A DNA stretch of 64,000 nucleotides from an uncultured Flavobacteriaceae bacterium (GCA_947503105.1 CANNCM010000001.1:540221-604220), one strand, 5' to 3'. Numbered from the stretch's first letter, positions 26,310 to 37,341 are shown. Translations and numbers: made by a program. The notes: generated by a model from the sequence alone, not told the origin.

Positions 26310-27893
26310 CTATTTAGAAATATAATTTTCATTCACCAATTCGATGACGCTTTCAACCGTAGGAATCTTAGCGACTCTTACATCTTTAAAGTGTTTTGTG
26401 GCCTCTCTGGCTGTGGTTTCACCAATGCAATAAGCAATACAAGATGGGGTGTTATTTTTTAAAAAACTATGAATCGTTGAAGGGCTGTAAAACATTACGC
26501 CTTCTACAGATTCGGGAAGTTTTGGCGCCTCGAGTTTTGTACTGTAGGCCGCTATTTCATTTACTTTGATATTGTTTTTTGTTAAAATTGTAGGGAGATC
26601 ATCCATTCTAATATCACTACAGAAATAGGAAACTTCCGTTCCGTCTAAAAACTCAACAAGATGTTCAGCGAGTATTTTTGCGTTTTTGGCACTGTGCTTA
26701 ACAGGGCCAATTTTTTGTTCAATTCGTTTTTTTGTACGCCGTCCTACACAATATATTGTTTTGAACTTTAGGTCTTCAGCCGCACAATTATTCAAAAGTG
26801 CTTCAACACCATTTTTACTTGTGATGATGACGTTGTCGTGAGGTTTTTTGAGGAGTGAGGTTTTAATCCTATTCGGAGTGGTTTTTATAAAATCGGAGCT
26901 TTCAACTTTTATGCTTTTTACAAACAAATCTTTCTGACCTTCACTCAAAATTTTTGATGAAAAAATAGAAGTCTCTTGTTGTTGTAGTGTAGTTTTACCA
27001 ATTAAATTCTTTCCTCCACGAGCTATAATAAATTCTAAACACTCCTCTACAAGAGTGTGATGTTTACCAAGCGGCGCACTGCGTTTTGCTTCTACTTTCT
27101 TGGTGCCGTCTTCACTTAAAACGATGCCATGAAAGTGTACTTCTTCATTTTTTATAAAAGCTAATGCTCCAATAGGGGCACTACAGCCACCTTCCATTTT
27201 GTTGAGAAAAGTGCGCTCCATAGTGGTGCAAATCTGTGTGTCTTCGTCATTTAGTGTTGCACAAGCTTCAAAGGTTTCGCGCTCCGATTCAAGACAAGCA
27301 ATCATGATAGCACCTTGTGCTGGTGCAGGAACCATCCACTCCAAGTTGACAGCATTTTCTGGAGTAAGACCAATTCTTCCTAAACCCGCTGCTGCAAAAA
27401 CAGCACCATTCCAGTCGCTGTTTTCTTCTAGTTTTTTTAGTCTTGTATTGACGTTTCCTCTGAGACCCACAACGGTATGTGTTGGATATCTGTCAAGCCA
27501 TTGCGCTTTTCTTCTTAGACTTCCAGTTGCGACAATAGCATTTTTTTGAGCCAAAAATTCTTCATTGTTTTTAAAAACGAGTGTATCTCTAACATTCCCA
27601 CGTTTTAAAACAGCCGCTTGTAGGATGCCTTTGGGAAGTAATGTTGGAACATCTTTTAGAGAATGGACTGCAATATCAATCTCCTCGTTGAGTAACGCAA
27701 TATCCAAAGTGCGAGTAAAAACACCAGTAATACCAAGTTCATAAATAGGTTGATTTAAGACTAAATCTCCAGTTGATTTTACCGCAATTATTTCTGTAGT
27801 ATGCCCCAAATGCTCTAATTGTGATTGTACAGTTTTTGCTTGCCACATTGCAAGTTGACTATCTCGTGTTCCTATGCGAATGGTTTTGGGCAT
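26310..27893 (-). CDS. hemC: Hydroxymethylbilane synthase fused to uroporphyrinogen-III synthase (HemC-HemD)
   Basis: This is a 527-residue two-domain protein. Residues about 1-310 are porphobilinogen deaminase with the dipyrromethane-cofactor cysteine in 'MEGGCSAPIGALA' and the catalytic-loop sequence 'HSLKDVPTLLP'. About 315-527 form a uroporphyrinogen-III synthase domain ('NVIITSKNGVEALLNN', 'VMFYSPSTIHSFL'). A fusion would pass the unstable linear tetrapyrrole directly to the cyclase. No separate hemD is seen in the cluster. It lies between hemA (3 bp) and hemE. Confidence 0.93.
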   Translation of the reverse strand: MPKTIRIGTRDSQLAMWQAKTVQSQLEHLGHTTEIIAVKSTGDLVLNQPIYELGITGVFTRTLDIALLNEEIDIAVHSLKDVPTLLPKGILQAAVLKRGNVRDTLVFKNNEEFLAQKNAIVATGSLRRKAQWLDRYPTHTVVGLRGNVNTRLKKLEENSDWNGAVFAAAGLGRIGLTPENAVNLEWMVPAPAQGAIMIACLESERETFEACATLNDEDTQICTTMERTFLNKMEGGCSAPIGALAFIKNEEVHFHGIVLSEDGTKKVEAKRSAPLGKHHTLVEECLEFIIARGGKNLIGKTTLQQQETSIFSSKILSEGQKDLFVKSIKVESSDFIKTTPNRIKTSLLKKPHDNVIITSKNGVEALLNNCAAEDLKFKTIYCVGRRTKKRIEQKIGPVKHSAKNAKILAEHLVEFLDGTEVSYFCSDIRMDDLPTILTKNNIKVNEIAAYSTKLEAPKLPESVEGVMFYSPSTIHSFLKNNTPSCIAYCIGETTAREATKHFKDVRVAKIPTVESVIELVNENYISK

Positions 27894-27896
27894 ATT

Positions 27897-29144
27897 TTAG
27901 GTGTCTAATTGAAAAATTTTCTGAATCAATTCCAAGCTGGTTTCGCTAGAATTGTTTTCGTCCTTAAGGTGGTGCGCAAAATGATTGGTAATTTTTTGAA
28001 CGATCTGAGTACTCAGCAAGTCGGCCTGAGATTGATTGAAGTTTTCAAGTTTTTTGCGTTGAGTTTCAATTTCTGCTTCCGCAAAAACATTTAATTTAGC
28101 TTTTAGGGCCTTAATCGTTGGTGCAAATTTTCGGTGTTCTAACCACGCTAAAAACTCACTTTTGATGTCTTCAATAATAGCTTCGGCAACAGGAACAAAC
28201 TTTTTTCTTTTTGCAAGGGTCTTATCTGTAATATTAGATAATTCGTCTAAATGAGTAAGTGTAACATTTGGTAGACTATTAACGTTCTCATCTACATTTT
28301 TTGGAATGGATAAATCAAGAATTAATAGCGCTTTTTGATTTTGAATAATTTGTTTGTCAATAGTAGGATTTTGTGCGCCAGTGGCTACAATCAAAATGTC
28401 AGCTTTATCAATTTCTTCATGAAGTTGGCTGTAATCTTTGACTAACACTTTAAATTTTCCAGCAATTTTTTCGGCACGTTCTCGAGTTCTATTGATAAGG
28501 GTAATGTGTTCGTTTTTGGTATGCTTGATGAGATTTTCACAAGTATTTCTTCCAATTTTTCCTGTTCCAAAAAGAAGAATATTTTTTGAATTAACATCTT
28601 CTATAGAATTGAGAATATACTGCACAGAAGCAAATGAAACAGAAGTCGCTCCAGACGATAGTTTTGTCTCCGTTTTGATGCGTTTACTGGCTTGAATAAC
28701 GGAGTTGATGAGCCGTTCTAAAAAGGCATCAAGAAGGTTGTATTTTTTTGAAACTCGAGCACTTGATTTTAATTGACTTATGATTTCAAAATCTCCAAGA
28801 ATCTGACTGTCTAGCCCTGCACCAACCCTAAACATATGCTCGACGGCATCATCATCCTTAAGAATGTAGGCTACAGATTCGAACGCTTTTGCACTACCAG
28901 AAGTGTTTTCACAAAGTAAATGAATAAGCTCTGAAGGGTGTTGAACAAAACCATAAATTTCGGTGCGGTTGCAAGTCGATGTTGCAACAATACTTTTTAT
29001 ACCTTTAGTCTTGGCTTGATCCAAGAGCGCCGCTTTTTTGGTAGGACTCAAACTAAAATCTCCACGCAATTTTGCATCTGCTTTCTTGTAGCTGATACCA
29101 ATAACATAAAAAGAAATTTTTTTATCGCCCTTGTGTTGCTCCAT
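27897..29144 (-). CDS. hemA: Glutamyl-tRNA reductase
   Basis: This 415-residue first committed enzyme of C5-pathway tetrapyrrole synthesis reduces Glu-tRNA to glutamate-1-semialdehyde with NADPH. The catalytic cysteine is in 'TSTCNRTEIYG' (Cys58), the NADPH loop is 'ILLFGTGKIGRNTCENL', and the C-terminal dimerisation helix is intact. The partner aminotransferase HemL is not in this window. It heads the minus-strand hem operon and diverges from an AraC-type regulator across 175 bp. Confidence 0.96.
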   Translation of the reverse strand: MEQHKGDKKISFYVIGISYKKADAKLRGDFSLSPTKKAALLDQAKTKGIKSIVATSTCNRTEIYGFVQHPSELIHLLCENTSGSAKAFESVAYILKDDDAVEHMFRVGAGLDSQILGDFEIISQLKSSARVSKKYNLLDAFLERLINSVIQASKRIKTETKLSSGATSVSFASVQYILNSIEDVNSKNILLFGTGKIGRNTCENLIKHTKNEHITLINRTRERAEKIAGKFKVLVKDYSQLHEEIDKADILIVATGAQNPTIDKQIIQNQKALLILDLSIPKNVDENVNSLPNVTLTHLDELSNITDKTLAKRKKFVPVAEAIIEDIKSEFLAWLEHRKFAPTIKALKAKLNVFAEAEIETQRKKLENFNQSQADLLSTQIVQKITNHFAHHLKDENNSSETSLELIQKIFQLDT

Positions 29145-29319
29145 TTATTTGGGATAATACTTGCGGTTGCGTGCAAAAATAAGATCTATGTTAAATAAAA
29201 AATAACGCTAGAGGAACTTTATTTGTCGTTTAGGGGTTAGTCTGTAATAATTCCTTATTTTTGCAATTCAAATTTTATCAACAGGTTTAAATAGAGATTT
29301 ATTTCAAAATTTATTTATA

Positions 29320-30240
29320 ATGAATCTAAATAAAGAAAATTTAAGCGTTTCCAACTCCAACGAGAAAAATGTCGCTACAGGGACTTTTTTGGAAACATCC
29401 ATTGAGCCCGGCTTTTTTGTTATGACCTTTCAGAATGAAACTGACGCACCACAGCTTCTGGAAAAAGCAATTGATAATTCATTTATACAGCTTCATTTTT
29501 GCTTAAAAGGATCAACACAATTTTGCTTCAATAACAACACTTATACACTAGATATTCCTGAAGAAAACTCGTTGCTATTGTACAATCCACAACGAGATTT
29601 GCCCATACACATGATTGTTCAGCCAAAAACTTGGGTAGTTTCTGTATTGATTTCAATAAAAAAATTTCATGCATTATTTTCTCATGAAGCGAATTACATC
29701 ACTTTTTTAAAAGACGATAATAAGCAAAAAAAATATTACAAAGACGGTTATATTTCGCCCTCAATGGCAATTGTTCTCAACCAAATAATAAATTACAATT
29801 TGAACTCAAACCTTCGCGAGCTGTATTGCAAGGCAAAGGTATATGAGCTTTTGAGTTTATATTTCAATAGAGGCGAAGACGCAAATGTAGAACAATGTCC
29901 ATTTTTGGCCGATGAAGCGAATGTTATAAAAATAAAACAAGCAAAAGATATCATAATTCAAAGAATGGCCGAACCCCCAACGCTGACAGAACTTGCGGCG
30001 GAAATAGATATTAGTTTAAAAAAGCTGAAAGAAGGTTTTAAGCAAATTTATGGCACAACTGTTTATGGTTTTTTATTTGATTATAAAATGGAGGTGGCCC
30101 GTAAGTTATTAGAATCTGGGACCAACAATGTCAACGAAGTTGGGCTAAAAGTAGGCTACAGTACAGCAAGCCATTTTATTTCTGCATTTAAAAAACAATA
30201 TGGTACAACTCCAAAAAAATATATCCAATCTTTAAATTAA
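29320..30240 (+). CDS. AraC-family transcriptional regulator (PchR-like), divergent to hemA
   Basis: The 306-residue protein has an N-terminal ligand/cupin-like domain (about 1-190; 'IQLHFCLKGSTQFCFNNNTY') and a C-terminal AraC double helix-turn-helix (about 205-306; 'PTLTELAAEIDISLKKLKEG', 'NEVGLKVGYSTASHFISAFK'). It resembles the PchR group of siderophore- or iron-responsive activators. A TATTTTTG element (29256-29263) in the 175-bp divergent region may be its -7 box. Lying between hemA and hemH, it is the obvious candidate regulator of haem synthesis, but this is inference from position. Confidence 0.88.
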   Translation: MNLNKENLSVSNSNEKNVATGTFLETSIEPGFFVMTFQNETDAPQLLEKAIDNSFIQLHFCLKGSTQFCFNNNTYTLDIPEENSLLLYNPQRDLPIHMIVQPKTWVVSVLISIKKFHALFSHEANYITFLKDDNKQKKYYKDGYISPSMAIVLNQIINYNLNSNLRELYCKAKVYELLSLYFNRGEDANVEQCPFLADEANVIKIKQAKDIIIQRMAEPPTLTELAAEIDISLKKLKEGFKQIYGTTVYGFLFDYKMEVARKLLESGTNNVNEVGLKVGYSTASHFISAFKKQYGTTPKKYIQSLN

Positions 30241-30252
30241 TCACAATAAAAA

Positions 30253-31284
30253 ATGAAAGGTGTTTTATTAGTCAATTTAGGTTCACCAGAAAGTCCAAAT
30301 CCAAAAGATGTCAAGAACTATTTGGGGGAATTTCTTATGGACGAACGTGTTATTGATGTTCCGAAATGGGCGCGAACATTATTGGTAAAAGGTATTATTT
30401 TGAATACTCGCCCAAAGGCCTCAGCAAAAGCATACAAAAAAATATGGTGGGAAGAAGGCTCTCCATTAATAGTTCTCTCAGAACGCTTAAAAGAAAAGCT
30501 TCAAAAAGAAATAGATTTACCCATTGCTTTGGCGATGCGCTACGGAAGTATGTCTATAAAAAATGGGCTTCAAGAGTTGAGTGACAAAGGGGTTACAGAT
30601 GTCTTTATGATTCCTCTATATCCACAATTTGCAATGGCAACCACTGAAACCATTTTGGTTTTGGCGGATCAATTGCAGCAAGAATTTTTTCCGCATATGA
30701 ACTTAGAAAGTTTACCGCCTTTTTACAATAATCCAGAATACATCAAGGTGCTTTCTGAGTCCATTAAGTCCTATTTAAAGGGGAAAGATTATGAGCATTT
30801 GTTATTTTCTTATCATGGTATTCCAGAGCGCCATATTCGAAAAAGTGATATCACAAAGTCTCATTGTAAAATGGATAAGTCCTGTTGCAGTACACCCTCA
30901 GAAGCTCATGCCTATTGTTATAAGCATCAGTGTGTAGAGGTCACACGATTGGTAGGCGAATACCTTAAGCTAGACCCAGATGCTTTTTCTACATCGTTTC
31001 AATCTCGTTTGGGCTTTGATCCGTGGCTACGACCCTATACAGACCGCACCATAGAACGTTTGGGAAAAGAAGGCATAAAAAATATGGCCATCGTTACTCC
31101 AGCATTTGTAAGTGATTGTTTAGAAACATTAGAAGAAATTGCCATGGAAGGCGAAGAGATTTTTCATGAAGCCGGTGGAAAAAATTTCACTACAATTCCA
31201 TGTTTGAATGACAATTCGGAATGGGTGAAGTTACTTGCAAAATGGATTGAAGAGTGGAACAAAAAAGCACTAATATCGCATTAA
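30253..31284 (+). CDS. hemH: Ferrochelatase
   Basis: The 343-residue HemH inserts Fe2+ into protoporphyrin IX. The catalytic His is in 'LLFSYHGIPERHIRKSD', and the C-terminal acidic metal path is 'PAFVSDCLETLEEIAMEGEE'. The cysteine-rich patch 'CKMDKSCCSTPSEAHAYC' resembles the extra Cys found in some bacterial ferrochelatases. It starts 12 bp after the AraC gene and its stop abuts the MATE start. Confidence 0.96.
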   Translation: MKGVLLVNLGSPESPNPKDVKNYLGEFLMDERVIDVPKWARTLLVKGIILNTRPKASAKAYKKIWWEEGSPLIVLSERLKEKLQKEIDLPIALAMRYGSMSIKNGLQELSDKGVTDVFMIPLYPQFAMATTETILVLADQLQQEFFPHMNLESLPPFYNNPEYIKVLSESIKSYLKGKDYEHLLFSYHGIPERHIRKSDITKSHCKMDKSCCSTPSEAHAYCYKHQCVEVTRLVGEYLKLDPDAFSTSFQSRLGFDPWLRPYTDRTIERLGKEGIKNMAIVTPAFVSDCLETLEEIAMEGEEIFHEAGGKNFTTIPCLNDNSEWVKLLAKWIEEWNKKALISH

Positions 31285-32631
31285 ATGACCAAACCATTAG
31301 TTTCAGATTTTGGAACAGAACCCATAGGGAAATTACTTATTCGTCAGGCTGTACCTGCTTCTATTGGGATCTTGGTGATGTCACTCAATATTTTAATTGA
31401 CACCATTTTTGTGGGGCATTGGATTGGCTCTCAAGCCATTGCTGCTATAAATGTAGTTTTGCCTGTTTCCTTTTTTATTGCAGCCCTTGGGATGTCCATT
31501 GGTGTTGGAGGGTCTTCAATAATATCACGAGCTTTGGGCTCAGAAGTAAAAGCCAAAGCTCTAAAAACTTTTGGTAATCAAATTACCCTCACCCTTGTTT
31601 TGACTTTGACCTTTATAACCTTTGGTCTATTTTTTATTGATGAAATTATCCCCGTTTTTGGAGGTAAAGGCACTATTTATAAGCCCGCAAAAATCTACTA
31701 TAGAATTGTATTGTATGGTGTTCCTCTTTTGGCACTTTGTATGATGGGCAATACTGTAATTCGGGCAGAAGGCAAGCCAAAATTTGCAATGTATGCCATG
31801 ATGATTCCATCCGTTTCAAATTTAATTTTGGATGTTGTTCTTATAAACATTTTTGACTTAGGAATGACTGGCGCAGCATGGGCAACAACATGTTCCTATG
31901 CCTTTTGTTTTGCCTTTGTTTTTTGGTTTTTTAGCTCTAAACATTCAGAAATGAAAATTAAATGGAGTCATTTTGGATTAGATAAAAAAATTGTTTCAGA
32001 AATTGGCAGTCTGGGTTCCGTAACACTAACGCGTCAAGCAGTGGTGAGTGTCACCTATTTATTAATGAATACTATTTTATTTGATTTTGGCGGTGAAACT
32101 TCGGTAACCGCCTATGCCATTGTCTCTAGGATGCTAATGTTTGCTTTATTTCCAATTTTCGGAATTACGCAAGGTTTCATTCCCATTGCAGGTTACAATT
32201 ATGGCGCACAAAATTACGCACGTGTCAAGCAAACTATTGGAATTGCTATTCGGTATTCTATGATTTTGGCGACGATAATATTTATACTTCTTATTGGTTT
32301 TCCAGAACTGATTACAAAGGGATTTACAACAGACACTTCTGTTATAGAAAAGACTCCAAATGCAATGCGCTGGGTTTTTGCGGCAACACCAATTATTGCT
32401 ATCCAACTGATTGGAGCAGCCTATTTTCAAGCTGTAGGAAAAGCAACTCCAGCAGTGCTGCTTACACTTTCTCGGCAAGCATTTTTCTTTATTCCTCTAA
32501 TTTTTATATTACCTTTATGGTATGGAGAGTTGGGAGTTTGGATGGCATTTCCTGCCTCCGATGTACTTTCGACAATTGTGACAGGTTATTTTTTAAGGAA
32601 AGAACTCAAACATAATTTAAAACAATCCTAA
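31285..32631 (+). CDS. MATE-family efflux transporter
   Basis: The 448-residue multidrug and toxin extrusion family membrane protein has about 12 hydrophobic helices in two similar halves. The N-terminal half has 'VPASIGILVMSLNILIDTIF' and 'GHWIGSQAIAAINV'. MATE proteins exchange H+ or Na+ for cationic compounds or metabolites. It is locked between hemH (adjacent) and the hemJ-like gene (1-nt overlap), so it is co-transcribed with haem genes; a role in exporting porphyrin or haem intermediates is possible but unproven. Confidence 0.9.
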   Translation: MTKPLVSDFGTEPIGKLLIRQAVPASIGILVMSLNILIDTIFVGHWIGSQAIAAINVVLPVSFFIAALGMSIGVGGSSIISRALGSEVKAKALKTFGNQITLTLVLTLTFITFGLFFIDEIIPVFGGKGTIYKPAKIYYRIVLYGVPLLALCMMGNTVIRAEGKPKFAMYAMMIPSVSNLILDVVLINIFDLGMTGAAWATTCSYAFCFAFVFWFFSSKHSEMKIKWSHFGLDKKIVSEIGSLGSVTLTRQAVVSVTYLLMNTILFDFGGETSVTAYAIVSRMLMFALFPIFGITQGFIPIAGYNYGAQNYARVKQTIGIAIRYSMILATIIFILLIGFPELITKGFTTDTSVIEKTPNAMRWVFAATPIIAIQLIGAAYFQAVGKATPAVLLTLSRQAFFFIPLIFILPLWYGELGVWMAFPASDVLSTIVTGYFLRKELKHNLKQS

Positions 32632-33167
32632 TGGAATATTACAACTATATTAAATCATTACATTTGATCTTTGTCATCACATGGTTTGCAGGATTATTTT
32701 ATATACCACGCTTGTTTATCTATCATATTGAAGCAAGTCATAAACCATCACCAGAAAAAGAAATTCTTTCAGAACAGCTGAAGTTGATGTCAAGACGATT
32801 GTGGTATATTATCACATGGCCATCGGCAATTTTAGCCACAATTTTTGCCTTATGGCTTTTGCATTTGGCCCCCTATTGGCTAGAGCAACCATGGATGCAT
32901 GTCAAACTTGCCTTTGTAGTTTTACTCTTTGCATATCACTTTAAAACCCATATGATTTTTAAAACACTTCAGCGCAATGAAATTAAATATACCTCAAACT
33001 TTATGCGTATTTGGAATGAAGGCGCAACATTAATTCTGTTTGCCATTGTCTTTCTGGTGATTCTAAAAAGCACCCTTAATATGGCCTATGGCCTTTTGGG
33101 ACTTGTTGGGCTTGGCGTAGTGTTGATGTTAGGCATTCGGCTTTATAAAAAGACACGCCGCACCTAA
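32631..33167 (+). CDS. hemJ: HemJ-like protoporphyrinogen IX oxidase (CopD/UPF0093 family)
   Basis: The 178-residue protein has four or five transmembrane helices. The N-terminal 'YIKSLHLIFVITWFAGLFYI' and 'PRLFIYHIEA' carry the conserved His and Trp/Phe pattern of HemJ, and Lys/His are retained in 'WMHVKLAFVVLLFAYHF'. HemJ oxidises protoporphyrinogen IX to protoporphyrin IX, the step between HemF and HemH, and no hemG or hemY is in the cluster, so the context supports this assignment over a copper-resistance CopD. Confidence 0.85.
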   Translation: MEYYNYIKSLHLIFVITWFAGLFYIPRLFIYHIEASHKPSPEKEILSEQLKLMSRRLWYIITWPSAILATIFALWLLHLAPYWLEQPWMHVKLAFVVLLFAYHFKTHMIFKTLQRNEIKYTSNFMRIWNEGATLILFAIVFLVILKSTLNMAYGLLGLVGLGVVLMLGIRLYKKTRRT

Positions 33168-33215
33168 TTTTTGGACTGCTTCATTTTCATTATATTTATA
33201 AAAAAGTAATTCAAT

Positions 33216-34667
33216 ATGACAAAACGCAATCTGTCATTAAGCTCCAGAATATTTTTCTACATGATTCTATTGGTTGTGTTGGCCTCAATTTTGATTGCGG
33301 CCGTAACGGTTTATCAATACAACGAGCAATCTCAAGACTATCATAGAATGCGACTGGAGCGAAAAGAAGCACAGCTTGTCTCTAGTATAAATTATGTTTT
33401 AAAAGAATCTAGCTGGGAAATTAAAACAGAAACCTTAGCTTTAATTTTTAAAGACAAAATTTATGAAATCGCCAATATTCAAAATGTAGCGTTTAACCTC
33501 TATGATTTAAAAGGGGATTTGATAAAATCCTCTAAACCTTGGCTTAAAAATGATTCTGTACCAGAACAATTGCCCAATTATATTCTAGACACTTTAGGTC
33601 GAATTACCTCCAAACGATTTGTAGAAAAAAACAAATTATTGGATGGTAACTATAGGTCGTCATATTCGATTCTAAACGATCAATATTCAAAACCCTTAGC
33701 GATTTTAAATGTTCCTTATTTTGATGACGATTCATTAAATTCAGGCGAGTTAAAAGAGTTTCTTGGGCGTCTTGGATATGCGTATATTATCATGATGTTG
33801 GTGGCCATTGCGTTCGCTTATTTTATGTCTAAATTAATTACAAAATCTATCAAAACCATAAGTGATAAAATGTATGAAACACGTTTCGAAAAGCGAAACA
33901 AAAAAATTGCTTTGGAAGGTGAGACTACAGAAATTAAATTACTAGTAGAGTCGTACAATAATATGATTGATGCATTGGAGGAAAGTGCTCAAAAACTGGC
34001 CTCAAGTGAACGCGAACAAGCATGGCGAGAAATGGCAAAACAAGTTGCCCACGAAGTCAAAAACCCATTGACGCCCATGCGTTTGAGTGTTCAAAGTTTT
34101 CAGCGAATGTTTGATCCAAAAGATCCCAATATTCACAAAAAAGTAGAGGAATATAGCAAAACACTCATACAACAAATAGATACAATGAGTAAAATTGCAG
34201 AGGCTTTTTCGAGCTTTGCCAAAATGCCTGCACAAAAATTAGAACAATTGGATATTGTTCAGGTTGTTGAGCGCGCTTTAGAAATTTTCCCGGCTGATAT
34301 GATTAAATTCAACGCGTCATCAAGGCAAATAAACGCCACAGTCGATAGAGATCAGTTGAATCGAATTGTCACGAATTTGGTAAAAAATGCCATTCAGTCT
34401 GTTCCAGAGCAAACGACTCCTAATATAGAGGTTAAATTATCAGAGAAAGTAAGCAAAATATATATCCAAGTAAAAGATAATGGAAGTGGAATAGATGACA
34501 CTATAGGCGAGAAAATATTTGAGCCAAAATTTACCACCAAAACAAGTGGAATGGGCCTTGGGTTACCAATGATTAAAAATATTATTGAAACATATAACGG
34601 AGAAATTAGCTATAAAACCACCTTGGGACAAGGAACGGAATTTACAGTATCTTTCCCAAAAAAATAA
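33216..34667 (+). CDS. Sensor histidine kinase, NtrY-like
   Basis: The 483-residue protein has transmembrane helices at about 12-34 and 190-206 flanking a periplasmic sensor of about 155 residues. It then has a HAMP linker, a DHp domain with the phospho-acceptor His279 in 'KQVAHEVKNPLTPMRL' and an HATPase domain (about 370-483) with 'NLVKNAIQSVPEQ', 'DNGSGIDD' and 'GMGLGLPMIKNI'. The 'HEVKNPLTPMRLSVQ' H-box is typical of the NtrY group. No response regulator is adjacent, so it is an orphan kinase here. Confidence 0.92.
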   Translation: MTKRNLSLSSRIFFYMILLVVLASILIAAVTVYQYNEQSQDYHRMRLERKEAQLVSSINYVLKESSWEIKTETLALIFKDKIYEIANIQNVAFNLYDLKGDLIKSSKPWLKNDSVPEQLPNYILDTLGRITSKRFVEKNKLLDGNYRSSYSILNDQYSKPLAILNVPYFDDDSLNSGELKEFLGRLGYAYIIMMLVAIAFAYFMSKLITKSIKTISDKMYETRFEKRNKKIALEGETTEIKLLVESYNNMIDALEESAQKLASSEREQAWREMAKQVAHEVKNPLTPMRLSVQSFQRMFDPKDPNIHKKVEEYSKTLIQQIDTMSKIAEAFSSFAKMPAQKLEQLDIVQVVERALEIFPADMIKFNASSRQINATVDRDQLNRIVTNLVKNAIQSVPEQTTPNIEVKLSEKVSKIYIQVKDNGSGIDDTIGEKIFEPKFTTKTSGMGLGLPMIKNIIETYNGEISYKTTLGQGTEFTVSFPKK

Positions 34668-34674
34668 TAGAAGT

Positions 34675-35457
34675 ATGCAGTTTAAAACTCTTTTAGTACA
34701 GCTAGAGAATAAGATTTCAATCATCACTATAGACCGCCCAAAGAAGCTAAATGCACTCAATAGAGAAACGATTTCAGAGCTACATCACGCTTTAAAAGAT
34801 GCTGATACAAACCACAATGTTCGCGCTATTATTCTTACAGGACATGGCCAAAAAGCATTTGTTGCTGGCGCTGATATAAGTGAATTTTCAGATTTTGATG
34901 TCCAGCAAGCGGCGCAGCTTTCTAGAGAAGGTCAAACACTATTATTCGATTTTATAGAAACTTTATCGACACCAGTTATTGCAGCCATCAACGGTTTTGC
35001 ATTAGGTGGGGGGCTGGAACTTGCTATGGCTGCGCATTTTAGAATAGCAAGCACCAATGCTCTAATGGGGCTTCCAGAAGTCAGTTTGGGAGTTATTCCA
35101 GGGTATGGCGGTACACAGCGGCTGGCCCAGTTGGTGGGTAAAGGCCGTGCGATGGAAATGATTATGACTGCACAAATGATAGACGCTTCTAAAGCCGAAC
35201 AATGGGGCTTAGTCAATGCGGTTACTCCACAAGAAGAACTTATGACCTACTGTATGTCGATGGCCGAAAAAATAAAACGCAATGGGCCATTGGCAATTTC
35301 TGCAGCTATAAAGTCTGTCAATGCAAATTTTAAAAACGACACCAATGGTTATGATGTTGAAATTTCTGAGTTTGCAAAATGTTTTGGCACAGCAGATTTT
35401 AAAGAAGGTACAACTGCTTTTCTAGAAAAACGCAGGGCTAATTTTTCGGGAGAATAA
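34675..35457 (+). CDS. Enoyl-CoA hydratase/isomerase (crotonase family)
   Basis: The start is 'MQFKTLLVQLENKISI' (34675); the track's earlier Met is an out-of-context extension over the kinase 3' end. The 260-residue crotonase has the oxyanion-hole segments 'FVAGADISEF' and 'GFALGGGLELAMAAHF' and both hydratase glutamates ('GLPEVSLGVIPGYGGTQRL'). It hydrates trans-2-enoyl-CoA in fatty-acid or amino-acid degradation. It lies 7 bp after the kinase gene and converges with atpC. Confidence 0.93.
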   Translation: MQFKTLLVQLENKISIITIDRPKKLNALNRETISELHHALKDADTNHNVRAIILTGHGQKAFVAGADISEFSDFDVQQAAQLSREGQTLLFDFIETLSTPVIAAINGFALGGGLELAMAAHFRIASTNALMGLPEVSLGVIPGYGGTQRLAQLVGKGRAMEMIMTAQMIDASKAEQWGLVNAVTPQEELMTYCMSMAEKIKRNGPLAISAAIKSVNANFKNDTNGYDVEISEFAKCFGTADFKEGTTAFLEKRRANFSGE

Positions 35458-35472
35458 TTCTTGAAAACAAAA

Positions 35473-35498
35473 AACCCTACAACTGTTGTTGCAGGGTT
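35473..35498. terminator. Bidirectional terminator between enoyl-CoA hydratase and atpC
   Basis: An 11-bp stem with one mismatch ('AACCCTACAAC' / 'GTTGCAGGGTT') and 4-nt loop lies between convergent genes. The T-run is best for the minus strand (after atpC). Confidence 0.8.
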
Positions 35499-35521
35499 AA
35501 TGTTATAGTTTTTCAAGAAAC

Positions 35522-35797
35522 TTAATCTGCTAGAACGATAATTTTGTTGGCATTCATTTCAATCGTTCCAGAGTTGATGGCAAGCCAAAAGCTTTTATCT
35601 TTTTGTTCAAATTTAGAAGCATTTTCTTCGCTAATATTAATGTTACCACTAATTTTCACAAAGCCTTCTTTTAGAATAGAGACAATTGGTGCGTGATTGT
35701 TGAGCATTTCAAAATCACCATTGACTCCTGGAACAGAAACACTATCGACTTCGCCTTTAAAAAGAGTGGTTTCTGGTGATACAATTTCTAAATACAT
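35522..35797 (-). CDS. atpC: ATP synthase F1 epsilon subunit
   Basis: The 91-residue protein contains only the N-terminal beta-sandwich of the epsilon subunit ('VSPETTLFKGEVDSVSVPGVNGDF', shown in part). The C-terminal helical hairpin that brakes rotation in E. coli is absent, which is normal for Bacteroidota. It sits in the central stalk of F1. It is encoded 11 bp after atpD and followed by a strong hairpin terminator. Confidence 0.93.
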   Translation of the reverse strand: MYLEIVSPETTLFKGEVDSVSVPGVNGDFEMLNNHAPIVSILKEGFVKISGNINISEENASKFEQKDKSFWLAINSGTIEMNANKIIVLAD

Positions 35798-35808
35798 AGT
35801 TTTCAGTA

Positions 35809-37341
<1,533 letters not shown>

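Noticed and set aside
27199-27549. ORF opposite hemCD
   Set aside because: Antisense shadow in a conserved enzyme gene, no own features.
32146-32478. 110-codon ORF opposite the MATE gene
   Set aside because: Antisense shadow; contains many Cys and Asn codons typical of complementary AT-rich membrane-protein codons.
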